DNA from: Lachancea mirantina
Taxonomy: Eukaryota; Ascomycota; Saccharomycetes; Saccharomycetales; Saccharomycetaceae
NCBI GenBank assembly: GCA_900074745.1
Contig: LT598465.1
Location: forward strand, 682,001 to 746,000
Length of the DNA: 64,000 nucleotides
Direction of reading: 5' to 3'
Under the pieces are notes generated by a model. It was not told the DNA's origin, did no database searches, and saw only the letters and a list, made by a program, of their open reading frames with translations. A program made the position numbers and the translations under genes. This document shows, one piece after another, positions 17,971 through 25,948 of this stretch. Positions within the stretch are counted from its first letter, which is position 1; the number at the start of each line of letters is the position of its first letter.

Positions 17971-18855
17971 AAAAGAATATTGTGAAGCTGGCATACGACT
18001 TTCACCCGCCTGAGTACTTTGTCATTGGCAAAATGCCTTGCCATTTGAAGAGCCAACCGTGTTCATGCATGGACTCTTCGATTTCAAGGAAAATTATTCG
18101 AACGATTGCAAAAAGATCGTCACAGCCCTCCAGTCGCAGGTGTACGTGTTGGATCTTCGGTACCATGGGCTTGCGGAGCACGATGCCCTTCAATTATGCC
18201 ACTTTAACCTCAGATGTGATGAGTTTCATACTGGAGCAGAATCTGGAGAAATTCAATCTCTTCGGATACTTCATGGGGGTCAAGGTAGTCAGCCATGCTC
18301 GCGCTGTTACAACAGCCAGAGAGATTTCGGGACGCATGCAAAGCACCCGTAGTGCAACTGCAAGTTACACCTTTTTTGAAAGTGTATGTCAAATCCTCCG
18401 TTGAGGTTATCGAGCAGGCCCACATTAAAGCGGACGACAAACTGTAACCCAAGAAAGCAGGTCAGGCCTAGAAGCGGTACATCCCGAATGCCGGTATGAG
18501 AGACTATCATTTGAACAATCTCACGATTAAATCTCCTAAACCCCACGAGTACCGGCATCCCGTGCTTTAAAACGCCAATGGAATGACATATTTCAGAAAC
18601 CCAGTGCGCCACATGAAGGATGCAGCTGTCACAGACATATCTGACTGGAGGGCGCACTTGATGGCACACAAACACTTTCCGGGATCCCTCGATTTTATCA
18701 AGACGGTAAAATCCAATTTTGCTGATCAAGATGGGAAAAGAGCGATTGCAGAGCATTTCCCATTCCACACCGTTCAATTCATCAACGCTACCCATTTGAT
18801 ATCAAACGAACGCTCATTAGAGTACGGGAATCACTTCACCAGGCATACTTCTTGA
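17971..18855 (+). pseudogene. Decayed alpha/beta-hydrolase gene of the IMO32/EAT1 family
   Basis: Family-typical segments follow one another in the right order but in different frames. LAYDFHPPE is at about 17990; PTVFMHGLF then VYVLDLRYHG (oxyanion and strand motifs) is at 18053-18172; FNYATLTSDVMSFILEQ then LFGYFMGVKV is at about 18190-18285; APVVQLQVTPFLKVYVKSS is at about 18343-18400; and a C-terminal part SNFADQDGKRAIAEHFP then INATHLISNE is at about 18714-18810. Joining these needs at least three frame changes and crosses several stops. The nucleophile elbow, GHSMG in active members, reads GYFMG, so the catalytic Ser codon is gone; the His in NATHLISNE remains. The family includes mitochondrial Imo32 and the ethanol acetyltransferase Eat1. 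I infer a dead paralogue; a functional copy may lie elsewhere. Confidence 0.8.
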
Positions 18856-19040
18856 TAAACAGAGGACGCCATTTAAGCCTACAACCACGGACCATTAGAA
18901 GAGCACAGGTAAGGTATTAAAGGATAAGGAAAGCTCAGGTTTTAAACCGTATGTGTAGAGATTTAATCGTTAGTTCACATTTGAAGGTATTGTAGATGTG
19001 GACGAAACCAGCTTAGAATTCAAAGTTGAAACTAAAAAAA

Positions 19041-19112
19041 CTCCGATACGGGGAGTCGAACCCCGGTCTCCACGGTGAAAGCGTGATGTGATAGCCGTTA
19101 CACTATATCGGA
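19041..19112 (-). tRNA. tRNA-Glu (UUC)
   Basis: 72 nt on the minus strand, starting TCCGATATAG and ending CCCGTATCGGAG. It folds as a standard cloverleaf: acceptor TCCGATA/TATCGGA, D-arm with AACGGCTATCAC, anticodon loop CTTTCAC with anticodon TTC flanked by the stem CACG/CGTG, and T-arm CCGGGGTTCGACTCCCCG. B-box GGTTCGACTC is intact and no intron is present. It is essentially the common yeast tRNA-Glu(UUC) sequence. Confidence 0.97.
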
Positions 19113-19503
19113 TAGGAATATCTTATTACAGGATATCTTCTTTGTAGAAGCCAGATCCGTGTGGGTTGACCTTCTCTTAACGAAGAGTACCGATGAATTG
19201 ATGATATCGGAGGTAGCTTATTTCGCCGGAGTCTAGGTTATCGTCTTGATTGGAAATGGAGCCATCTATCTATGTGGCTCTTTTAAGAATTTGTCTGTGT
19301 TCAATGTTCAATCGTTCGAGAGCTTTCATGTCGAAAGTTAAAAAGCCCGACACCGGGAAATCAAGATACGAATCAAGAATTCCTTCCAGCCTTTTAGGGT
19401 CGATTATATTCCCTACGTGATTGTTATTCTTTGCAAGACGAAATCATTGTGAATGTGAGTTTGCTTCTAGTATATTTACAAGTTATTTACAAGTGCTGAG
19501 CGC
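19113..19503. other. tRNA-Glu to MSD1 spacer
   Basis: About 390 bp containing the upstream flank of the tRNA gene and the 3' flank of MSD1. No ORF or LTR could be recognised, although tRNA upstream flanks are frequent retrotransposon targets in yeasts. Confidence 0.5.
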
Positions 19504-21471
19504 TCAATTTGACGACACCTTCTCCGTCCGAGCATTTAAATGATACGATCGCAAAACATCGTTGCCCACAACAGAAGGACTTCCAACAACGAGATCGGAA
19601 CCCGTGGCTGTCTTGGGGAAAGCAATGACATCTCTTATGCTGGTCGTACCACAAATCATGGCACACATTCTGTCAAACCCAATGGCAAACCCTGCGTGCG
19701 GAGGTGTTCCCATTGCAAAAGCTTCCAGGAGGTGTCCAAAGAGCGCTTCTGGTTTCTCCAGACCCAGTATTTTCTTAAAAATATAGTTTTGGAGCTCGGG
19801 AACATGAATTCTTGTCGATCCACCACCTATTTCGACTCCGTTGATCACAAGGTCGTAATGTTGGCCAAGGCAGGACAGGGGATCGGTCTCGAGCTTAGAA
19901 TAATCTGCGAGCTTGACCATCGTAAAAGGATGATGAGTAGAACAAATGGCGTCCGGCTTGTAGACCGGGTACAGTTGTTTGCGCCCGGAGGTTTCGAGTT
20001 CTTCTTCTACTGGGTTAAACAGGGGGAAATCTTGTACCCATGCTGCGACAGGATGTTGTGTTTTTTGATACAGTTCTTTCCCCTTGGCGCTTTCTGTTAC
20101 CAATTGCCGTAAACGGCCTAATGGCGTTGGATTCTCATAGATTGCATGTGTAAATTGTCTAGTAGCTCCACATACAATGTCACCTTTTCTAAGATTCAAG
20201 AATTTCTTCAGTATTGTCGGATTTTCAAACGCCGCTATCGGATGGAAACCTTCAAACCAATTAACTTCTTGAGCTTCGTCGGTAATGGGTATCACTGTTG
20301 GGACTCTGTAATTATACAGCTTCTCGTCGCTGAGCATGCTCCAATTTATTTCCAAGTCTTCCTTGTCACTAAACGCATTACGGAGAATTAAAATTTCAAA
20401 CACGGGAAATTTGGTGTTGGTGTAACCACGAGCCTTGAACTCCGACAAATCCAGTATCTTAAGATCAGGAAATCTCAAATCGGGTTTGTCAATACCATAA
20501 TTGACCATGGCTTCTTTGTAGCTCAGTCGTTGTATGGGAGTTGATTCAGTTACGTCAACGATTTGACCTGCTCGATTCAAAGTTTTTAAGCAGTTGTCCG
20601 CGCTGTGCTGTTTCCAAACTTTCGAAACGGTGTCACCGACCACTTTCATGACGTCTTCTCCGCTAGCAAAAGACATCTCGAGATCGACCTGTGTGAATTC
20701 AGGCTGTCTGTCACTTCTTAAATCTTCGTCACGGAAACAACGGGCAATCTGGAAATAGCGCGACACACCACTCGCCATTAGAAGTTGTTTGTATTGCTGT
20801 GGGCTTTGAGGTAAAGCGTAAAATGCAGGTTCTCCGCTTTGAAGATGTCTGCTCGGCACAAGAAACTCGCGAGCACCTTCTGGAGTTGACTTGAATAGTA
20901 AAGGCGTCTCAATTTCAGTAAAGTTTTGAGAATCGAGACAACTTCTAACAGTTTTGGTAATTTCGTATCTGAGCTTTAAGTTTCGCTGGAATTTGGGCAG
21001 TCTCAATTGAAGAACCCTGTCTTCCGGTGGGAAATTGCCATCAATTTTAAAATTTGCCAACTGCGAAGGTTTCTTATTGGCCTTATTAAGCGTCTGCAAG
21101 CTTTTGACTTGCAACTCGTAGGTATCGGTATCTTGATTTTTGATTCTCTTCTTAGGAACCAATTGTCCTACCACCTGAACAACATCCTCAACACCAGCGC
21201 TCTTTAAATCAGTACCAGAATCGATTAACTGAAGCTTTTGACCCCCGGGATCCCTTAACGTAGCGAAAGTTAAATTTTTGCCAACTTTTTTGGGTTTCTG
21301 ATCAATCCATCCATTCAAGGTTATATTATCTTTTGATTGAGCCATTAAAGCCTGTTTGACGGTCAACCCATTCTCAGCCAACTGGAATTGTTCTCGAATG
21401 GTCTTGGAAACTGGCAATTCAGCAAGAGCCGCTTTAACAGCGTGGAGCCTTCTTGCTTGCAATCTCAGCAT
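19504..21471 (-). CDS. MSD1: Mitochondrial aspartyl-tRNA synthetase
   Basis: Class IIb synthetase of bacterial type that charges mitochondrial tRNA-Asp. From the first ATG at 21471 the product has 655 residues (S. cerevisiae about 658). After a presequence (MLRLQARRLHAVKAAL) comes an OB-fold anticodon-binding domain. Motif 2 reads FRDEDLRSDRQPEFTQVDLE and motif 3 reads GFAIGFDRMCAMI, followed by RDVIAFPK. A typical insertion domain lies between motifs 2 and 3. The gene is convergent with, and downstream of, the tRNA-Glu locus. Confidence 0.96.
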   Translation of the reverse strand: MLRLQARRLHAVKAALAELPVSKTIREQFQLAENGLTVKQALMAQSKDNITLNGWIDQKPKKVGKNLTFATLRDPGGQKLQLIDSGTDLKSAGVEDVVQVVGQLVPKKRIKNQDTDTYELQVKSLQTLNKANKKPSQLANFKIDGNFPPEDRVLQLRLPKFQRNLKLRYEITKTVRSCLDSQNFTEIETPLLFKSTPEGAREFLVPSRHLQSGEPAFYALPQSPQQYKQLLMASGVSRYFQIARCFRDEDLRSDRQPEFTQVDLEMSFASGEDVMKVVGDTVSKVWKQHSADNCLKTLNRAGQIVDVTESTPIQRLSYKEAMVNYGIDKPDLRFPDLKILDLSEFKARGYTNTKFPVFEILILRNAFSDKEDLEINWSMLSDEKLYNYRVPTVIPITDEAQEVNWFEGFHPIAAFENPTILKKFLNLRKGDIVCGATRQFTHAIYENPTPLGRLRQLVTESAKGKELYQKTQHPVAAWVQDFPLFNPVEEELETSGRKQLYPVYKPDAICSTHHPFTMVKLADYSKLETDPLSCLGQHYDLVINGVEIGGGSTRIHVPELQNYIFKKILGLEKPEALFGHLLEAFAMGTPPHAGFAIGFDRMCAMICGTTSIRDVIAFPKTATGSDLVVGSPSVVGNDVLRSYHLNARTEKVSSN

Positions 21472-21618
21472 CCTCAATTGTCCCTAATCAGGGAACTCCT
21501 TTGACCAGTTTTCATTTTTTTGATTATTAGAATACGGCATTCATAAAAAGATTAACTTGCTAGTTGTAGATCAGAGGGTCATTGGCTAGCTCACGCGTCG
21601 CCCTTATCAGTATATACA

Positions 21619-22575
21619 TTAATTATCGTCAACCCATTTGTACAGTCTACAGTCTCCGCGAAGCGAAAGAGAACACATGTATTGTTCGCGACAGTCTATG
21701 CACATGAGCGGAGAATTGTCGTTGGTAGCAAGGAGTTCTTGATACAAAGTTTTGTCTTGAGCGTCCCAGCAGTAAATGTGCCCATCTTCTGTGCCGGTGA
21801 CAACCACTGGGGGCTTTGTAGGGTCCGCTGGGTACAGAAAATCCATGCCACAAGAATATTTCAGTGTGCTAGAGACACCAGATCGAAATGTGCGAACGAC
21901 GCGCCCTTGTAAATAATCCCATATCTTTATGATGCCGTCGAGAGATGCCACCAGTAGGTATTTGCCATTGACGGAGAATTTGACTTGTGAAATGGGGACC
22001 ACGCCGTTTTCGCTTTGCCAGTCCTTGTCATAGGTCAATGTCTTGAGACAGTGGCCTGAAGCCGTGTCAAAGACGCGGATGAGTCCGTCGTAAGAGCCCG
22101 ACGCAAGCACGCTAGCGTCGCACGTTGGGATATCAATCGAAACGACGGATTCCGAATGCGCAGACATCGTACGTAGAAGTCTGCCCTCTAGCGTGTCCCA
22201 AACTTTTATACTTTCGTCCACGGAACAGGAGCACAACAGATTGCCCTTGGGCGTGTAAACCAGAGCTGTGACGGGCGCGGTGTGGCCCGTCAGTCGATGC
22301 AATTCTCCATACACGAGATGTGTGATTGTGATGGTGAAATCGTCGCACGCAGTCGCAATGCACTGTGAATCTGGAGACCAAGTCAAGTTTGCAATTGGCC
22401 GTGTGTGTGCGGTTGGATACGTTGTTGTACGTGCCTTTTCGAGATCATGGACCAGAACGTTGGCGTCTTCTCCAATAGCGATAAAGCGACCGTCGGGCGA
22501 GATTTTCGCCGCGGTATAGAGAATATCAGAATTGGGCACAACTAGAGCTAATTTCTCGAGCCTGAAACATCCCAT
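21619..22575 (-). CDS. SWD3: Swd3, WD40 subunit of the COMPASS H3K4 methyltransferase
   Basis: Swd3 (WDR5 orthologue) is a core scaffold of the Set1/COMPASS histone H3-Lys4 methyltransferase. The 318-residue protein is nearly all WD40 propeller; clear repeats end in IKVWD, LIRVFD, IKIWD and IYCWD. Blocks shared with S. cerevisiae are HLVYGELHRLTGHTAPV, SGSYDGLIR and HCLKTLTYDKDW. The start is the first ATG of the frame at 22575. S. cerevisiae Swd3 has 315 residues. Confidence 0.95.
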   Translation of the reverse strand: MGCFRLEKLALVVPNSDILYTAAKISPDGRFIAIGEDANVLVHDLEKARTTTYPTAHTRPIANLTWSPDSQCIATACDDFTITITHLVYGELHRLTGHTAPVTALVYTPKGNLLCSCSVDESIKVWDTLEGRLLRTMSAHSESVVSIDIPTCDASVLASGSYDGLIRVFDTASGHCLKTLTYDKDWQSENGVVPISQVKFSVNGKYLLVASLDGIIKIWDYLQGRVVRTFRSGVSSTLKYSCGMDFLYPADPTKPPVVVTGTEDGHIYCWDAQDKTLYQELLATNDNSPLMCIDCREQYMCSLSLRGDCRLYKWVDDN

Positions 22576-23304
22576 CGCCACCGCAGATAAGAATTGGGTC
22601 AGCTACCGAGTCCATCGAAGTTATATGTGTATTGGATATCACAATGGGGATCACTATGTACGTACTGTAGAGTATCGCCCAAAACACTACTTACGAGTTT
22701 CTACTTGTCCTCGAGGAGGCCACTTTCCTGCCCTGAGTTGTTGCTCGAACTCAACTGTTCAAGTCTACCAGTAAAACACGTCGGAAACCCATGTCCATAT
22801 CCCCTCTTTGTAGACTGCTTCTGGGAGGTTTTGAAGGATACCATGGTCACGTGACTAACAAATCTAAACTACTAACCTTACTACATTTTCGGTAGCTTTC
22901 CACTCTGGTCAAAAGTCCTGCTCATGTGTCTAGAGGTGTCACGCAGCCACCTGGGGTACGTTCGCGTCCTGTTGAAATACACGAACCATCTGCACCAGTG
23001 TTAGTTATGGTCACTATGTACGACTAAGTCAGCCTTAGCGTAGTTTCTTCGGCAAAGGCTTTGCGAGAAAGCTCTAAGCTTTGCTAGTAAAATGCGAATT
23101 GTAGATACCTCCTCTACTGCACATTCCCTTCCTATGTAGGCCCCTGTGGTCTCGATTCTGAAGTCCCCAGGCCCCCACAATGGCTGTCAGCGACCCTGTA
23201 ATTCCTTAAATTGTTCATCAACAGCTTATTTCTGGGAGATTATAAGAGATCGAGTACGTTGGGGCCATAACTTCTCCTTCCAAGCTGTTCTTGTGACACT
23301 ATTG

Positions 23305-24076
23305 TGTTGGAAAGAGATGGTGAGAAAAGAATAGTTGGTGGTATCACGTGACCACGATGACAGATTAAAAAGAGAAGATCGAACGGACGATTCAATTTGA
23401 ACTCCACAGGAAGCCATAGCACTGTCACATCACCACAATCGCATCGTGAAGAGTCTAAAAGATGGTGCGAGGTTAATGTTGGAAGGAGCTGGCGAGAAGA
23501 TGATACCGTTCAATTTCATCATCACGTGATCGATATGACAGAATAAAATTAGAGGATTGGACAGAGGATTGGCATTCCGCGAAAGAGCTGGAAGCTAAAA
23601 CAGGTTCATTGGGAGTTCTAGAATCTTCAGAACATTGTAATCATATGTGGTATGATGAATGACGTATGATGAGAATTCACCGTCTAGATTGAAGAAAGTA
23701 ACGGATTCCACATTTGGATCAATGTTACAGAAATTGTATAAAAGGAGCTGATATGACCAGGATCGTAGTGTTCATGGTCGTAAGATAGTCACGGAGAGAT
23801 ATAAGTACTCAATTCCTTACCAGCTTTATTATTTAGATCAATTATGAACGAATTGAATGAACAGTTCAGAAATCTATCAACCACCGGCAATGATAAACCT
23901 CAACAGTTAAAATTTTTGTCCACATTTTATCTCCACGATTCTTCGACGAGAGTGAGGTCACGCGTAAGCAGACGACAGACAACGTGAACAGCATTATAGT
24001 AGTCATATCTAATCCTGTGAAAGAATCAAGCAAACAATTAGTGCGTGTCGGCCATCGACACCGGTAAACCTCAATA
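23305..24076 (+). mobile_element. Older solo LTR (Ty1/copia-like), interrupted by a younger LTR
   Basis: A first part at 23305-23471 begins TGTTGGAAAGAG and a second part at 23911-24076 ends in a CTCAATA-type terminus. Both parts resemble the corresponding ends of the inner LTR (shared TGTTGGAA, ATCACGTGA and GATGACAGA-type strings; shared CACCGG...TAAACCTCAA near the end). Without the inner insertion its length is roughly 335 bp. No clear flanking target duplication remains, which fits greater age. No internal region is present. Family assignment is by LTR ends only. Confidence 0.65.
23477..23905 (+). mobile_element. Solo LTR (Ty1/copia-like) nested in an older LTR, with intact target duplications
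   Basis: A 429-bp LTR starting TGTTGG and ending CTCAACA (5-bp inverted ends TGTTG/CAACA). It is bounded on both sides by the same 5-bp direct repeat GTTAA (23472-23476 and 23906-23910), the expected target-site duplication. A TATA box (TATAAAA, 23737-23743) marks the U3/R area on the plus strand, and a TCACGTGA palindrome lies at 23522-23529. As a solo LTR it has no genes and presumably arose by LTR-LTR recombination. Intact duplications suggest it is younger than its host LTR. Confidence 0.85.
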
Positions 24077-24838
24077 GAGATATCTTCTAGGAAACTCTGT
24101 TTCATGGAACTCTGTCATGGTGGCCACATGATACCTTCTTTTTGTCGCTTCGACAACTGCACATTGTAAAGCTACCAACAGGGACGTAAAAAAAGCAAAT
24201 ACCCGTGCCAGCCCCGTCACTCGGAGTGGGTTGGCTCCGACGATAGCGAGCATTCACGTTTTAATCTAGTGATACGAGTTTGGAATAAATCAGTAGTGGG
24301 GCACGAACCCGGCAAATCTCGCTTATTTTCCTAAGTTGGGCACTTTGCTAATATGGGCAAAGCCCTAAAGATTCTCTGAGAGCTAGTCAGCCTGGCCTGC
24401 CTGAACTCGTTGTTGATTTCCTTAAAGAATACCGTCGCTTTTATGCCCTTGCCGTTTCAAGTGACACGTATAAGTACTGACAGTCTAGAGTCGCTCACAG
24501 TGATAGGGTGAGAGCCCTCTGCAACGTACCGCTATTAGCTGATATTTGATTGTCGTAATGCGGATAGCTGGGAGGGGGGCCTCCGGTGCCACCATGGCGA
24601 GCTTGAGTGAGGAGTGGGAGCAGTCACGTGATCTCAAGCCCAGCACGTGCGAAAAGTTGTGCGGAAGACGGTTATCTTCAAAGAGGGAAAACACAGATCA
24701 AAATCCAACCCTGCCTGTGAACTGTCGAACCAATTTGAAATCTACTTCATTTGTGCTTCCTGATTCCACTGAGAGGTCATGTGACCCTAAGTCATTTCTC
24801 ACGACCAAGGGGCTCCATACCGCCGTGTGTCGTGCTCC

Positions 24839-24847
24839 GGTGGCAAA
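24839..24847 (+). promoter_or_regulatory. PACE element (Rpn4 site) of UMP1
   Basis: Exact match to the proteasome-associated control element GGTGGCAAA, 96 bp upstream of the UMP1 start codon and in the same orientation. Rpn4 binds this element to coordinate proteasome genes; S. cerevisiae UMP1 is a known member of the regulon. Confidence 0.9.
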
Positions 24848-24942
24848 AACTCAACGGTGAGAAGAGCACCTTGGCGGGAGACGCGAACTTTACCAAAACA
24901 CCATCAACCACCACTACCAACCCCCTATTTCCCTAGCACAAC

Positions 24943-25392
24943 ATGAACGTCGTACCATCGTCCAACTTCAGAAGCAGTGTTGCCTCCAACCAGATCAAGG
25001 GAGCCACGTCCAACGCGGCTCCGACTCTTCCGGATAATTTGCGCCTTCAGAAGGGCGCTCTGCCGCTCAGCTCGGAGCTGAGCGGCCAACACCCGCTCGA
25101 GAACAGAGTTAACAACTGGGACGCCACTCAGCGCAGAAGACAGCTCGAACAGTACCGCCAGGTGTTTGGCATTGCTGAGCCTATCAAACGCGAAATGGAG
25201 TTGCAGATCGTTGAGCACTCGAATTTCAATCCGCTCGACACGACGGGCCAGCGGTCCATGCATGCCGACATACTGTTGAACAGGGACGCCTCTGTCGACT
25301 GGGAGGACGTTTACCCGAGCGCAGATGCCACGGGCGCCGTTGATCTCGGCCACAACGTCCACGGCCAAATCGAGCAGCAGCTACGTCTCTAG
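24943..25392 (+). CDS. UMP1: Ump1, proteasome maturation chaperone
   Basis: Ump1 (POMP) is trapped in half-proteasomes, coordinates beta-subunit processing on dimerisation and becomes the first substrate of the new 20S proteasome. The 149-residue product ends in the conserved part (RRRQLEQYRQVFGIAEPIKREMELQIV, then NFNPL, then HADILLNRDASVDWEDVYP), with a flexible N-terminus rich in Asn and Ser. S. cerevisiae has 148 residues. Regulation by Rpn4 is implied by the PACE upstream. Confidence 0.97.
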   Translation: MNVVPSSNFRSSVASNQIKGATSNAAPTLPDNLRLQKGALPLSSELSGQHPLENRVNNWDATQRRRQLEQYRQVFGIAEPIKREMELQIVEHSNFNPLDTTGQRSMHADILLNRDASVDWEDVYPSADATGAVDLGHNVHGQIEQQLRL

Positions 25393-25948
25393 GTTTCACA
25401 CGCGTACCAGGTTCCGCAAACAATGAGAGCGGTATCTGACGTGTCTTGGGAACCCACAACCCCGCAACATCGCGACGTCACGATATCTACCACTCATGAC
25501 CACACAACCTTCAAAAAAGCCAAAAAAAAGCCAAAAATCACATCCGAAGACGCAACAAACTCCACCGCTGCTGCACACTACAATGGACACTGCTACTGCT
25601 CTTCCACAACGCTTTTCCATTCCAATTAAACCCGGAATCCCTCCCACCTCGTGCATCAGCACATCTTAAGGCCCGTTACCCAGTCCACCTCAGCCCAATC
25701 ACCTCTAACGATACACCTCTCTCATTTACGACGCCATCATTTTTGCCCATTTTCTTTTCCCGTGGTCGCACTCGTTCGTCTCTAGCGGTTTGACAGACAA
25801 AACTGATCTCCTAAAGGTCTTTCTTTGACAGCGATAGAATCCAAACTAGGACGAGATTCTGAAAGAAAACAAAAAAAAATTTTTTTGACGTGCTTGTACG
25901 CATTTTACAAAGAGGGATCAGTTTCAAATTCGATAACATTTTGGTGCC
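25393..25948. other. UMP1-SMY2 intergenic region
   Basis: About 556 bp. The only notable feature is a long A9-T7 tract (AAAAAAAAATTTTTTT, about 25871-25886), about 65 bp upstream of the SMY2 start, which could act as a nucleosome-excluding promoter element or a weak RRPE-like site. Confidence 0.5.

Larger units (their letters stand above)
22576..24942. other. 2.4-kb gene-free region with nested LTR relics
   Basis: No supportable protein gene. It holds the SWD3 promoter with a TCACGTGA palindrome (22847-22854), a short repeated string TCACTATGTACG (near 22648 and 23010), the two nested solo LTRs (23305-24076), a possible tRNA relic near 24295-24360 and the UMP1 promoter. Short ORFs such as 24546-24860 overlap the UMP1 control elements and have no recognisable product. 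Confidence 0.55.

Noticed and set aside
22870-22895. TACTAAC with a downstream TAG in the SWD3-UMP1 gap
   Set aside because: Only a weak GTACGT donor far upstream and no reading frame or conserved gene on that strand.
24546-24860. 104-codon ORF upstream of UMP1
   Set aside because: It overlaps the PACE control element and the expected promoter; the product has no recognisable features.
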